Positions 36,907-49,058 of a stretch of 64,000 nucleotides of DNA are shown in pieces. A program made the position numbers and the translations under genes. Position 1 is the stretch's first letter; every line of letters begins with the position of its first letter. A model generated the notes under the pieces. That model worked only from the letters and a program-made list of their open reading frames with translations. It was not told the origin of the DNA and searched no databases. The DNA is from Rhizoctonia solani (lineage: Eukaryota; Basidiomycota; Agaricomycetes; Cantharellales; Ceratobasidiaceae): NCBI RefSeq assembly GCF_016906535.1, contig NC_057376.1:1798001-1862000 (forward strand). Direction: 5' to 3'.

Positions 36907-37296
36907 CATGTGATGACGGGTGGCTGTACATTTTAGGTGTTCCCAAATTTTGAAGCACCATTTTATAGGGGTATTTCCTATAGGTGCCTAACTTTACTCT
37001 CCTTAGCCACGACACAAATCAAACTCGCCACTGACCACAATGGCTCGTACTATTCCCTTATAATCCATGACCGCAGAAATATTGCTACCAGGAGCCGCGA
37101 GATAAAGTTGATCCAGTTATCTAGACTTGGGAGCTGGCCAGCCGACCAACTAAATGCGTACTTGAGCACTGCTTATAGTAAATCAATAATGGTTATATGA
37201 GCGCCCATGAGCATTTAAACAGTTCGAACTCCGGGTAGTTCTGCAAGAACCTGATCTGGGTATTGACCCTCTGTTTCGATTGGCTAGTACTTTGCC
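36907..37296. other. Intergenic, mirror of 8345-8731
   Basis: Non-coding. Presumed promoter of the right P450 C copy, matching the left arm in inverted orientation. Confidence 0.6.
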
Positions 37297-39408
37297 ATGA
37301 TCATTCTTGCTCTAGTCCTCGGACTCAGCGCGTTCGCGCTCTACTTTGTATTCTGGCCCAAGCCACTCCCTAACTTCCCACATAACCCTCTTAGCAGCAT
37401 ACTAGGAGATCTTCCCGAAATCTTACGGATGATAAAGAGCGGAAAGACTCTGTCCGAGTACTATGGAATTCTCGTCGAACGGCATGGGCCTGTCATCCAG
37501 GTACATTCAGCTATACTCTCTCGAGGGTATTGCACTAATCTCAGCCTTAAATTAGATGTTTATTGGATGGCATATGTCTCTGGTTGTCGCTGACCGTGGA
37601 GAAGCAGAGCGTCTCATGATCAAGTTCAAAAATGTTGATTTCCCTCCGACAGTGTTTCGCATGTAAGCACCGACATCTCTCGGAAGGCCTGTCTCTTGTG
37701 TTTCTTATGCCATGCTAGGTTTGAGCCGCTCATCCCGCTTAGTATAATGGGCCTTCCAGGAAGTGAGTACCATATTTCTTAGTGCGGCATTATAGGGTCT
37801 TTCTGGCTAAGGTGTACCATTTAGAGGATACATGGAAACATCATCGCCGTGTTATGGGACCTACTATGAATCGTCGATTCCTGACTCGAATGGAGCCCCA
37901 TGTGCTTGAAATGGCGAGACAGCTAGTAAATCTTTGGGACCGAAAGCACCGGATTGTTGGTGACAGGGCTTTCGCCGCAGATTTAGACCTCGGTCTAGCC
38001 AGCATGGTGCGCCGAAGGAATTGTGCAAGGTCTTCAGAAGCTAATATCCTCGTATTTGGTCTATCAGAACTCCTTGGGTAAGATAAAAGTATTAACTTAT
38101 ATTCCGGATAGTAAATATAACTTTGGGTCATACATAGCAATTATAGGCGTTGGAGCTTCGCTTGACCCCCTCGACCGTATTCCCGCATCCACAACTTCAG
38201 TCGAAAAGACCAATGAATCCGACGTTGTTGATATTCCTGTCAAGTCCTCCACCCCTATGTTTGATGGCATTCGTAACCTGATGACAAAAGTCGGTGCAGT
38301 GTTCTTGCTACCATTTCCTTCTGTTACATTTCCGGCCTTCCTTTGGCTTTCACCATCATGGCGGCGAGATCTTCATATGATTCGTTCTTTCTTAATGAGC
38401 AAGATCGTTGAAGCCAAAAAGCGAGAAGTCAACCATGGGGCACTTGCCACGGACGCGGAATCCGTACTCGACATGCTTCTCCTACCAGACCCCCGTGATG
38501 GGACCGAACAGTTCGACGAGAAAGAATTATTGGACGAGTTAGCGGCATTTCTTATGTGAGTTGGGGAATTGTCATCATTGATATACGGTCTTCATGTTGG
38601 GGTATAGCGCTGGTTCGACTGTAGGGAAAGTTCTCGCGTGGTTCGTCAAATACATGCCCAAGGATGCGGAAATCCAACGACAGTTACACAACGAAATGCG
38701 TACAGTATTCGACGCCAACAAAGAGGATACATCCAAATATCTAGCTGATTTGAATGACCCTGATAAAGTTCCAATCCTCGAAGCCGTAATGGCTGAAACA
38801 CTCCGTTGTGCTCAAGTCACAAGTGCAACAGTTCGTAGCCGTGAGTGGATTATCGATAACTATATATCGGATTTCGTATTTATTCCCTTATTTGGGTAGT
38901 ATTAAACGATGATATCATTGGAGGATATCACGTACCCAAAGGTCGGTCACTAACTTGGAGATTATTTGGCTCCGGCCTCGATGTCTGATCAATATGAACA
39001 TACTAGGCACTACCGTTATCATCCCTCTATGGTACTTCGCGACTCAGCAATCTGCATGAGGATCAGATTCCCATATATGGCGACCGAGCCGATGGCTAAC
39101 ACCAGACGGATCGTTCAACCCAAACCCTGGTTCAACTTACTATCCATTTGGGCTGGGCCACCGATCATGCTTTGGGCAGAAGCTGGGCGTATGTGCTTCT
39201 GAACCTTTCTAGGAATGTGTATAGTGACGCGTGCTCCTTGCAGATCATCCAACTCAAGATATTTATCGCAAGCCTGTCTTATGCCTTCTTCTTCAAGCCC
39301 ATCCCGCCCGAAGTTGACGTGTGGCATTCCGGGTCATTTATAACGAGCCATCCAAAGAAGTGCTACGTTTCGCTTGAGCGTTGGGATTCGGTTGCTGTCA
39401 ACGTCTGA
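37297..39408 (+). pseudogene. Cytochrome P450 C, right copy (nonsense)
   Basis: Start ATG at 37297 gives an anchor and the hinge WPKPLPNFPHNPL, intact here where the left copy lost two bases. C-helix near 37840, I-helix AGSTVGK near 38610, K-helix ETLR near 38797, haem loop FGLGHRSCFG near 39150, no 155-bp insertion. The haem exon has TGA at 39057-39059 where the left copy has TGG. The second exon has TAG at 37553-37555 where the left copy has AAG. Both stops are in the frame that matches the paralogues. The two C copies therefore died by different mutations after the duplication. Confidence 0.82.
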
Positions 39409-39712
39409 AACTTACAGAATACACTTCTGTCTGTTTTTATTGTAAATATACAAACAACTGATCGTGAATAAAAACTGAAGTTCTTTGTTACTGCTAGTTT
39501 TTTGTGGACCAATGGGTAGAATAGCACTGAGCTAGATCTAGATGTTCGCCAGGCATTCATAGAAATTTTAATAACTAGGATTAAGCGCACTCTATGATAA
39601 CATAACGTCCACAACGCTTGGAATTATAGAAATCATGAACTAAAAATTATCTCCTCCAAAACAGATGTGTATATGCCAAACTTCACGAACTACGAATCCA
39701 TTGTGAACTATT

Positions 39713-41903
39713 TTAAGAACCATTCTTTGAATCCCATCTCTCCAAAGAGACATAACACATTCTGGGGCGATTGGTAACTACCTCAACAACTCCCCAATCA
39801 TCTACTTCGGGCAGTACAGGCTTGAAGAAGAAAGCCCTGGATATAACGGCAAGGTATGTCTTTAGCTGAAGAATCTTTGTAGGTGAAGTTTATTAGCTCT
39901 CTACCCCCAAGGCAGCCTCTTAGACCCATCAAGTTCATAGATAACTTACCGCAAGCCTTTGTCCAAAGCATGACCTCTGCCCTGCACCGAATGGGATGCT
40001 AGGCCCAGCCAATCGGTTGAATGTGCCATCAGAGTTCAACCATCGACTAGGTCGCCACGCTTTCGCATCTGGCCCCCACTCGGTCTCGCTTTGGCTCATC
40101 AATTTAATAGTAAACATCAATTGTGCTCCTTTTTTAATCCAATGAATGCATTGCAGTTAACCAGCCATATTTTTATGTTGATATAGATAAAGTACCTTTT
40201 GGAACGTGCCTCCCCAAGATAACCTCGTCCTGAAGAACTGAAAATAGGACAATGTCAGAAGTGGGAATTGGTACACGTAGTTACCGCTCACGGTCCCGAG
40301 ATATGATAGCTGCCACACTAGCACACCTTAGAGTCTCTGCTACCACAGCTTCCAGAATAGGTACTCGTATATGGTCATCCAACAAGTTGAAATCCAAGAA
40401 CTCGTCTGATTCAGTCCCCGGACCAAACACATTGCATACTTCATTGTGAAGTCGAAGTTGTATTTCAGGATCTTGAGGAAGAAACTTGACTAACCACCCC
40501 AAAGAAGCGGCTGTCGTGTCCTGCCCGGCACTGATATAAATTAGTATCCCACTAGAAATCCTAAATGCGTGAAGAAAACAATATACTAACAGCACATATG
40601 TCATCAATTCGTCGAGCATTTCTCCCTTACCGAACGCTTCGGCTCCCTCACGAGCTTCCCGCTGGATAATCATATCCAGTACACAATCGGCATCGGTTAC
40701 TAGTCCTTCGCCCTTGCTGCCTAAGATCGCTTCCCGTTCTCGAGAGTGAGAAATAGCGTTAGAGAGAAATGAGTTCAATAGCTTGTATTGCTTTCTCCAC
40801 ACGGGGGACGTGTAAGTAAAGAGCCTGGCTGAAAGCATAGGGAATGGAGACCCGCTCGCCCTCTCGATGCTTTCCATCATCGCTCTCAGAGCCTCGTGTA
40901 GTGGAGGAAGGTCGAATTGTGGAAGATGAACTATACCATTCGACTGGATCACTTCCGCCGACAATGCGTTGTAGGCAGTCTCGACACAGCCGAGCGGAGA
41001 TCCCATGGTAATGTTCACTATGTATAAAATGTTGATATGATATACGGAATAGAACAAGAATTCTTGACTTACCAATAGCGTCCTGTTAGCCAGGACAAGG
41101 ATTAGGGGTCGCAAGCCATTTCAGGACGTAATATTACCACACCAACACCTACCATCGTAGCTAACTGGAGATCTGAATCCGCGTCAAATGCAGCAGAGCC
41201 AACAACTCTAATCTTGGCGTCCCATAGCCTGGCCAGGTCATTGGCTGCCGAGGCAATACGACCAGACATGCGTTCGAGATAACGTCTGCTCATGCTTGGA
41301 CCGGTAAGACGCCGATGACGTTTCCACGTTTCATCTAGTAGAATGACTTTTTTGTCAATCGAAGTAATCTATTCGCGGAAATATCCGAATTCACTTGTGG
41401 GAAGAGCAACCTGCCCTGTGGGGACGACCGTTGCAAAGCTAATGAATGGGATACTTAATTGAGGAGTCGTTACGAGCCACATGTCTTCGACAGAAACTCA
41501 CATTTCATTCGCTCTTTTGGACTGATCCGTGCACTTCCCACCGAGAAGGATTCTCTCCATCTCCTTTCTATCAGAAATAACCACTATAGGATGTCGACCG
41601 ATCAGAATCTCGGAGCAAACAGCTGGTAAGCGCGAGGTCCTTTAACCCTTAAACAAGTACTATGCTATTTACCTGCAATATTGGTCCATGTTCAGCGACG
41701 ACATCGGCCACGTAGTCCGAAAATGTCTTCTTGTTGTCCTTTATAGCTTTGGTGATGGAGGGAATGTCACCCCATATACTAGCTATTGAGTTATGTGGGA
41801 TGCCGGATATTGGTTTGGGTAATAACCACGAATGAACAAAATGTATGAGCAACGCAAGTGCGGCCAGGGTTACCGCAACAATGAAAGGACTCATATCGGA
41901 CAT
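39713..41903 (-). CDS. Chimeric cytochrome P450 A/B
   Basis: Start at 41903 (MSDMSPFIVAV). From the N-terminus to the K-helix it is P450 A: hinge LPKPISGIPHN, C-helix WKRHRR, I-helix AGQDTTA, ETLR. Just after ETLRCA the sequence becomes P450 B (SRDRER, then GPSIPFGAGQRSCFG and B's last exon and stop at 39713). The switch lies in a 10-20 base stretch shared by A and B around 40300-40315. All P450 signature residues are kept and I see no stop in the exons, so a working enzyme is plausible. It also escapes the nonsense codon that kills B in the left arm, because that part of B was deleted. The same first-intron phase problem as in A applies. Confidence 0.85.
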
Positions 41904-41961
41904 GTGTGAATTGGAGAGGAAGGAAAGAGAAAAGCAGAGGATCCGGAACACTCGACATAGC

Positions 41962-42601
41962 ACTATGGACCCCGTGACCTGGGATTACACGGAGTTCGCC
42001 GGGGGATTTTATCTATTAAAGCAAGGGAAGCCGTGGGAAAGCTGACTAACCTCAGTGACATTTGGATAGAGTCTGGCATGGATAAATCTGGCAACTGTAC
42101 ACGTGATAACTGAAGACGTTTGGCAATCAAGCGGATGATACTGGGTACAAACTGTGAGGCTGCAGTTCCATGCCGTTGCACCCAGATTGCTTAGTCACTA
42201 TGTATTGCAGATTGGAAATAATAACATTATACAGGAAGTACATTACTCAAAAATGGTACTAGGTACACTAGATGCAAGAGTCAAATCACATTTGAATTTT
42301 ATAGTGCTCAGAGTTGACAATGCAATCACCAATTAGCAAAGCAATGGAAGAAATGTCTGGAAGGAGTGGGGTCTTATACCACAACCTTAATGCCATCTTT
42401 GCCTGAAATGTTTCAGGACTCATTTGGTGCTGTAGGTGGTTTGTTGTAATACAACTGCAAGAGAATGCACACTCAACTTCAACAGAAGATGCTAGAGTAT
42501 ATGCCAATTAGACATTTTAATAAACAAAGTTTGTGTCACAACTAACCTTGGACCTATGATGCAAGTGGCTTAAAGTCTGTGGCCCTATCACCAATGGACT
42601 A
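41962..42601. other. Intergenic between duplication and transposon block
   Basis: No gene seen. It starts outside the inverted duplication and ends at the GACTA target duplication of the first solo LTR. Confidence 0.5.
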
Positions 42602-43173
42602 TGTCCTAGACGTCCTTAAGGGGCGTCAAGGCAGTGGGCGCTTGTGGCTGTATGTGACTAAGTGAGAAACCGCGTAAGGCGGCAGGGGTACTACCTACAA
42701 CAACAAGCTAACTAACTACGGTGACCACATGCTGTAAGGCAGCGGTGAACTACGTATGTACAGCAAGAACAATGCTTAAGGCGTGTATCTAAGTATTTAC
42801 TGGGCTGTATGGCCCTTGTACAATGTGGAGATGCAACAAGAGGTAATTGACCTGGGTGTTACCATGGTTGGTTGGCCTCCTTATATATTACAAGGGTGAA
42901 CTAATTACAAATACATGATATGCAATACTGTATCAAATAAGAACCCCGCTCTGCAATTGGTCTTACTCATGCATATGTGTCACTGACGTGTCATGATGAT
43001 GTCATAGGTGGAGGTGGCTACATGTGCTGAATAAGCGCAGGTGGGGATGTGGCTTGGCGCTTAGCATATGATATAAGCGCCAATGTCACGTGATTGAAAA
43101 TGTTGTCTGTTCAACTTTGTTTAAATTCAAGAAAGTTGGAATAAATTCCATGGTATTGATTGTGTCTACAACA
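42602..43173 (-). repeat. Solo LTR, family LTR1
   Basis: Reverse-orientation LTR1 (orientation taken from the full-length element) from TGTCCTAGACG to GTCTACAACA. It is flanked by a perfect 5-bp duplication GACTA at 42597-42601 and 43174-43178. No internal sequence, so it is a solo LTR left by LTR-LTR recombination. Confidence 0.93.
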
Positions 43174-43278
43174 GACTATTAAACAAGGTAGAGGGGTGAC
43201 AAAGGCCCAAGGAGTATGAATGGGGTAGAGGGTAACAAGGCCTGGGCTATGGGTTTATAGTAAAGGTGCACTAATGGC

Positions 43279-43862
43279 TGTCCTAGACGTCCTTAAGGGG
43301 TGTCAAGGCAGTGGGCACTTGTGGCTGTATGGAACTAAGTGAAGACTGTGTAAGGTGGTGGAGGTACTACCTACAACAACTAACTACCTAAATACAATGA
43401 CCAAGGCCTTATGTGCGTTGGCAAGCTATGTATCTAGAATGAGAAGGCTGCTTAAGGCAACAAGTACAGGTGTGAGACTTAGTAGTTTCCAGCCTAAGGC
43501 CTTGTACAGTGTGAGAGAAGCAACAAGAGGTAATTGACCTGGGTGTTACCATGGTTGGTTGGCCTCCTTATATATTACAGAGGTGGACTAATTACAAATG
43601 TACAATATGCAAAACTATAACCAATAAGAACCCCACTCTGCAGTTGGTCTTACTCATGCATACGTGTCACTGGCATGTCATAATGATGTCATCAGGTGGA
43701 GGTGGCTACATATGATGAGGTAAGTGCGGATGGGGACGTGGCTTGGCGCTTAGGGTATGATATAAGCGCCAAAGTCACGTGATTGAAAATATTGTCTGTT
43801 TATCTTTGTTTAAAATCAAGAAAATGGGAATAAATTCCCTGGTATCAAATGTGTCTACAACA
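43279..43862 (-). repeat. Solo LTR, family LTR1
   Basis: Second reverse LTR1, flanked by ATGGC at 43274-43278 and 43863-43867. Its own target duplication shows it is an independent insertion from the one 105 bp to the left, not a partner LTR. Confidence 0.93.
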
Positions 43863-43928
43863 ATGGCCAACTAGGGGCCTGGGCAAAGGGTAGGAGTAAG
43901 CTTAGGATGAATTGACAAAGAGGTCAAG

Positions 43929-44489
43929 TGTTATAATCCCCTATCATATACCACTGGAACTGCACAATTTTTCTGATATTTTTACTATTTTTCACAGACT
44001 TCATATCTATTGCTTTTCAATCACGTGATCTTGGCACTTATTATGCCAAGATGCCGCACCAAGATGCCATGCCAAGGGTGCTTAGAAGAAATCCATGCTT
44101 CTGCGCAGCCCGCAGCACTCTTCTTATTTCCCATGTAGTCTTCTTTTTCACACATGCACAGACCACATGTATTTACCTTCTTGTCTATATATACAGCAGG
44201 GAAATTGCTTGGAGACCCCAAGTTGATTTTACCTTGTCTCATATTCATTGAGGAGGCATCCAGCCAGCTGAGTAGCCAGCCCCCAGAAGTATTGCTAACA
44301 CACCCCCTTAACTTAACCTATCACACCTCCCAGGCCTCAGGCCCCCTTGTCAGTAGTAGTTAATAGTTGGTTGCCATATGCAACAGTAGTATAGCCTTAG
44401 ATAGTTAGATTACATAAGCAGTGTAGTAGTTGTACAGCCTTAAGCACCTGCCCCACTAGCAAGTACTCACCTTACAGTGGTGTACAACA
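43929..44489 (+). repeat. LTR, family LTR2, at a rearranged junction
   Basis: Starts TGTTATAATCCCC and ends GTGTACAACA, with a TATATATA box near 44190. The 5-bp flanks (TCAAG left, TTGTA right) do not match, and on the right it abuts truncated pol of element Z. This is a rearrangement point rather than a clean solo LTR. Confidence 0.8.
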
Positions 44490-45526
44490 TTGTAACCCCA
44501 ATGTAAATCTAGTTTGGTAAAGATCTTGGCACCACAGAGCTGGGCCATGAGGTCATCTGGTTGGGGTAATGGGTAGACATTCTTTTTTGTCCAGTTATTC
44601 AGACAATGGTAGTCAACAACCAGTTGGCAGGAACCATCCTTCTTGGGGACAAACATGACAGGGGAACTGATGGAGGATTTGCTGGGTTGGATCTTTCCAG
44701 CCTTCAGTTCATCCCTGAGCCAATCCTTGAGTGTAGCAGACTTGGCATTGGTCATACTGTATAGGGGCAAGTTCAGGGGCCCTTCTTTGGTCAGTTCATT
44801 CCCAATATTGTAGTGCCTATGTGGGGGAAGCTTGTTGAATTCTTCTTCTCCAAACACCTTTGCATATTGGTGGTATTTGGAGGGTACTCCTTCAAGTGGG
44901 TTGGGGTCTGCTCCCTCCTCTTTGGCAATAGCCACATGTTCTGGGGGCATATGAGGGAAGGTGACAGTGCATTGATTCCAATCAATTTCTGGGTTATGGG
45001 CATCCAACCATTTCAAACCTAAGATGGCCACATGACTGCCAGTGTTACAGATGAGGAATGTCTCCATCATCTTTTTGCCATTGTAGGTGAAGGTTAGTAA
45101 TGCCTTTTTCCAAATCTTGCCAGCCTGGGGGCTTGACCCATCAAGCATGGTAATGGTACAGGGTGATGGGAGGTCTATGAGGGGTAATTGTAGTGCCTTG
45201 GCAGTGCAAGGGTGTAGAAATGAGGAGGTGGCGCCTGAGTTGATCAGGACTTCTAGTGTATCTGCTTGTCTCTCTGGTTGTATCTGAATTGTGAAGAGGG
45301 GGGAGATTCTATTGCTATTTGATATATTACAAAATTCAGATGCCAGTCCAGAGTCCTTGGGGTCCTTGCACGCAGCAGCAGGTACCCTTAATCTTTTCCC
45401 AAAGTGGGTCCAGATTCTTTGCCAATCTTGGCAGCTTCTTTTTTGGCCCCTTGATTGGGGTCCCCTTCCAGCCAGTGCAGCATTCCGCAAACTTGTGGCC
45501 CATTTTTCTGCATTTGATACAGGCAC
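44490..45526 (-). pseudogene. pol fragment of element Z (protease and start of RT)
   Basis: Aspartic protease region with an NSGATSSFLHP motif (the usual catalytic D of DSGA is N here), then the start of reverse transcriptase (VMFVPKKDG, VVDYHCLNNWTKKN, IFTKLDLHWGYN), where it stops against an LTR2. Canonical DYR is changed to DYH. Pol overlaps gag in the -1 frame as in the full-length element. Confidence 0.85.
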
Positions 45527-46732
45527 CAGCAGCGTGGCAGCAGTTTTGTTCCTCTTCCAACATGTAGTTAGGGTTGTTGGAGAGCTTTCTCAAACTTGTG
45601 GCCTGTTGGCCAGTACTTGTCCCCCTTGCAGGGTTGGGTTGCTTGCTAGACTTATTATCCCTTGGTGGGTGGCTAGTGCGCTCTTCTCTGAGAGCATTGT
45701 CAATGATGAGTGCTGCATTTTGCAGCTCAAGGAGGGTACAGGGGCAGTGCTTGCAGGTAGCAATTTGGCAGCTGACCTCCCAGTGGAGGCCATGGGCAAA
45801 CTGGCCTCTAAGGGCTGCATCATTCCAGTCCAGTTCCATTGCCAGGGTTCTGAACTTAGTAATGTAGTCTGTGCATGTGCCAGACTGGGTAAGGGTAGTA
45901 ATCTTCTGCTTGGCAGCCCTTGTGGCATCAGGGTTGCCAAATGCTGCTAGAAACTCCAACTTGAAACCTTCAACCGTTTGAATGATTGCTTGGTGTGATC
46001 CAAGCTGGTCAAGGTGGGGGTGAGCCCATGCTCCCACAGAATCCTTCATGTTCATTAGAAGGAATGATAAGACCTCTTGGTCTGTGGGGAACATTTGGGA
46101 GTTGAGGCGGGTCCATGCCAGTATCCTTGTGAGCCATTGCTTTGCTTTGCTCCCAACCTTGCCTGTATAGGCATCTGGGTGGTCTACTTTGACAGGAGCA
46201 GGGTATGTGGCAACTGGAGCCAGTGGAGGAGGGGCAGGGTGTCCAATTGGGGATTGGAGATGCAGAGATGGAGGGGAAGAAGGGACTTTCAGGGGCACTG
46301 CTTGCACAGGAGTGGGCTGGGCAAAGGCTGGAAGCCCTCTAGAAGATTTGGGCCAGAAGGAGACCTGGCTAGTCAAGCCAACAGGGTTGGCTTTTGATAA
46401 GGGGCGTGGCGTTGCTTCCACAACCAGGGGCTTGGTATCTTCTGGGGTTCTGGGCCCATGGGGCTGGAGGCTTTTAAGCCCATCCTTGACAACATTGATG
46501 GTTTGGGAAATATTTTGATGTTGGTTTGGGTCTCAACCCCTGCTTCCTTGATTTCCATGATCTCCCATTCAAGGCGTTTGACTTGGCTGAGGAGGCCAAG
46601 GAGGAGACAGGTGATTTGCTTGAGGGAGACTTCCCCAAGCTTGACAGCAGTGGCTGACAGAAGGAAGGGTCCCATGTCCCCTTGATTGACAGGGGAGCAG
46701 GCTTGAGAGGGCGGCTGGGAATGGGTTGCCAT
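45336..46732 (-). pseudogene. gag of element Z (frameshifted)
   Basis: Start ATG at 46732 (MATHSQPPSQACSP) aligns with the gag start of the full-length element. The frame shifts near 46400, then continues through the capsid-like region (DHPDAYTGKVGSKAKQWLTR) to a zinc knuckle near 45500 read as CIKCRKMGHKFAEC. Defective. Confidence 0.85.
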
Positions 46733-46879
46733 GGAATGTGTTGGCAGGTAGGATTGGCCAGCATGGGAAGAGGCCCAAGAGGAGGTGCAAGTGGGGGTCT
46801 GCAAGGTAATGATGGGCAAGTGGGAATAGTGGTGGCTGAGTAGCCAAGTGTGCCTATATCAGGACTTACAGAGCGCTTT

Positions 46880-47431
46880 TGTTGTACACCACTGTAAGGT
46901 GGGTACTTGCTAATGGGTTGGGCACTTGTGGACGTACTACTAGTACACTGCTTATGTAATCTACTTATCTAAGGCTATACTAACAACGCTTAGGGCATCC
47001 TACTGGTAACTTCTGACAGCAGAGGGGCCTTAGGCCTGGGAGGTGTGGTAAGTGTATATAAGGGGTAAGTGTGTCTAACGCTACTGAGGGCCGGCTACCT
47101 AGCTGGCTGGATACCTTCTCTAATGGGTAAGAGACAAGGTAGAATCAACTTGGTGTCTCCAAGCAATTTTCCTGCTGTGTATATATGGGCAAAGGGGTGC
47201 TATCTACATGGTCTGTGCACGTGAGAAAGGAAGTACACAATGGAAATGAGAAGAGTGCTGCAGGCTGCGCAGAAGCATGGATTTCTCCTAGGCGCCCTTG
47301 GCACAGCATCTTGGCATGGTAAGCGCCAAGATCACGTGACTAAAAAACAATAGATATTGGGTTTGGAAAAAATACTAAAAATATCAGAAAAAACAGGCAA
47401 ATCTAAAGGTATTTGTGAAGAGGGTGTGACA
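46880..47431 (-). repeat. Solo LTR, family LTR2
   Basis: Reverse LTR2 from TGTTGTACACC to GGTGTGACA, inserted in the leader of element Z. Perfect duplication GCTTT at 46875-46879 and 47432-47436. Confidence 0.93.
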
Positions 47432-47792
47432 GCTTTATTGCATAGTATGCTAAGAACCTGCATCAAACAACCTAGCATTGGACAGTAAGTGTAGCTAATC
47501 ACTGCCGTGGGTGGGTGTGATGTAGTACCTTGTCTCTGCAAGCAGGTGTATCTGCTGTCTGGTTCTGCTAGCAAAGGGTGTGGTGACCATATGGTATGCA
47601 GGCAATAGGGTTAGCCTGCCTTATAGCAATTTGCTACTATGTGGGACCAACAGCTCTTTGATTATTCCAGCTGAAAGGGGAGTCCAATCATGTGATTTTG
47701 CTTGTGCTAGTACAGGTAACCTTCTTGGTGGTTGGGACTTAGTGGTGGTGGGTGCAGAATGGTTTGCAACCAACGTAAGGTTGATTACCTAG

Positions 47793-48389
47793 TGTCCTAG
47801 ACATCTGTAAGGATGTCAAGGAGATGGGTGCTTGCAGCTGGGTGTATCTAAGTAGGAACCGCTTAAGGCAGTGGGCAAGCTATCTACAACAACAACCAGC
47901 TATACTACAATGACAAGACCACTTAAGGCAGCAACAGGCTATCTAAGTACAACAAGGAGCCACTGTAAGGCATTAGCTAGTTATCTAAGTACTAAGTATT
48001 TACTGGCCCTAGTGGCCTTGTACAGTTGGGGGATACAACAAGAGGTAATCAACCTGGGTGTTACCATGGTTGGTTGGCCTCCTTATATATTACAGGAGAG
48101 ACTAATGACAAATACATTGTCCATGTGAAGAGAAGCTATCTAATTGAAAATAAGAACCCTGCTCTGCAGTTGGCCTTACTCATGCATACGTGTCACTGAC
48201 ATGTCATGGTGATGTCATCAGGTGGAGGTGACTATGTATGATGAGGTAAGTGCAGATGGGGATGTGGCTTGGCATTTTAGCATAAGATATAAGCGCCAAT
48301 GTCATGTGATTGAAAATGCTGTCCAATTGCCTTTGTTTAAAATCAAGAAAATAGGGAAAAGTCCCCTTGGTATAAGTGTGTCTATGACA
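47793..48389 (-). repeat. 5' LTR1 of element Z
   Basis: Reverse LTR1 joined on its left to CTAG-type leader sequence exactly as in the full-length element, so it is the 5' LTR of Z rather than a solo. The right flank does not share a target duplication with anything on the left, as expected once the 3' end of Z was lost. Confidence 0.85.
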
Positions 48390-48849
48390 CAGAAGACTGC
48401 AACCAACACTTTAGAGAGAGAATTTACTTGCCAAATATGGCACAAGACCCCCTTAGAGTAGAGCAGGAGAGTGGGGAGGGTAGTCAGTAGATTGACAGGA
48501 GGTCAAGTTCTGGTCTGAATGCCAGAACTCTCCCTTCATTATGTAAATCATACAGAACAAGGGAACTGTAAAGTACAAAGGAGAACAATGGAAGACATAC
48601 TACAAAGGTATGGGTAACTAAGAGAACAATAGAACAATGCAACTAAGGACATATGGTAACTAAGTAACCAGAGGACAAAGCTAACAGGCTAAACAAAGGG
48701 ACCATTCACATTCCATGTTGATTGCTCTGCCAGGGGAGTCCTGCATGGCCTGTGGTCATGTTGAGAACATCCCCTGGTCCATATAATTCGTAAAATTTAG
48801 ATAAAAAGATAATAGAATAATAGGGTATCTGTGTTCATGCCTCTTGGGT
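48390..48849. other. Unassigned repeat-rich spacer
   Basis: A/G-rich sequence with no open frame of note. It may be the end of another degraded retroelement, since it runs directly into an integrase fragment at 48850. Confidence 0.35.
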
Positions 48850-49058
48850 CATGACAGAAACTCCATGGATTACCAGTTAAAACCATCTCTGACCAGGGAA
48901 CCACCTTCACTGGGAAATTTCTGAGAGCTCTCTACCAGCAGCTTGGGGTTAAGCCAGTGTTCTCATCTGCCTATCACCCAGAACCAGATGGTCAGACCAA
49001 AAGGGTCAATCAATTCATTGAGTTCTACCTCCACTTCTATGTTGCCACAGACCACTTG
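48850..49058 (+). pseudogene. Integrase fragment of a different Ty3 family
   Basis: The frame reads TISDQGTTFTGKFLRALYQQ then FSSAYHPEPDGQTKRVN, which is the second Asp to Glu part of a Ty3 integrase core. It is clearly diverged from the other integrases in the window (AYHPQSDGQTERVN). Truncated at both ends; the right end is the start of an LTR1. Confidence 0.8.

Larger units (their letters stand above)
33744..41961 (-). repeat. Right arm of large inverted duplication
   Basis: Reverse-complement counterpart of 818-10219. Contents from left to right: 5' stub of the CUE gene, the duplicated intergenic stretch, a CACTA-like insertion, P450 C copy (+), and a chimeric P450 A/B (-). The stretch equivalent to left-arm positions of about 2465-5170 is missing, which accounts for the fusion. 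Confidence 0.93.
44490..48389 (-). mobile_element. Element Z: 5'-truncated-pol Ty3 chromovirus relative
   Basis: Reads right to left: 5' LTR1 (47793-48389), leader (47792-47432, then resuming below 46880), gag, and pol up to the first part of reverse transcriptase, cut at 44490. Leader and coding sequence match the full-length element at 52177-58642. A solo LTR2 with duplication GCTTT has jumped into the leader. The 3' half of pol and the 3' LTR are missing. Confidence 0.85.

Noticed and set aside
818..41961. Inverted duplication as a hairpin-type assembly artefact
   Set aside because: Not fully excluded, but private insertions (CACTA-like, 155-bp), the A/B deletion and many substitutions make a simple mirrored assembly unlikely.
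42602..43862. The two neighbouring LTR1 copies as a short element
   Set aside because: Each has its own distinct 5-bp duplication (GACTA, ATGGC) and the 105 bases between them have no leader, polypurine tract or coding sequence.
43929..47431. LTR2 copies at 43929 and 46880 as the two LTRs of element Z
   Set aside because: They are in opposite orientation, the right one has its own GCTTT duplication inside the leader of Z, and the true 5' LTR of Z is the LTR1 at 47793.
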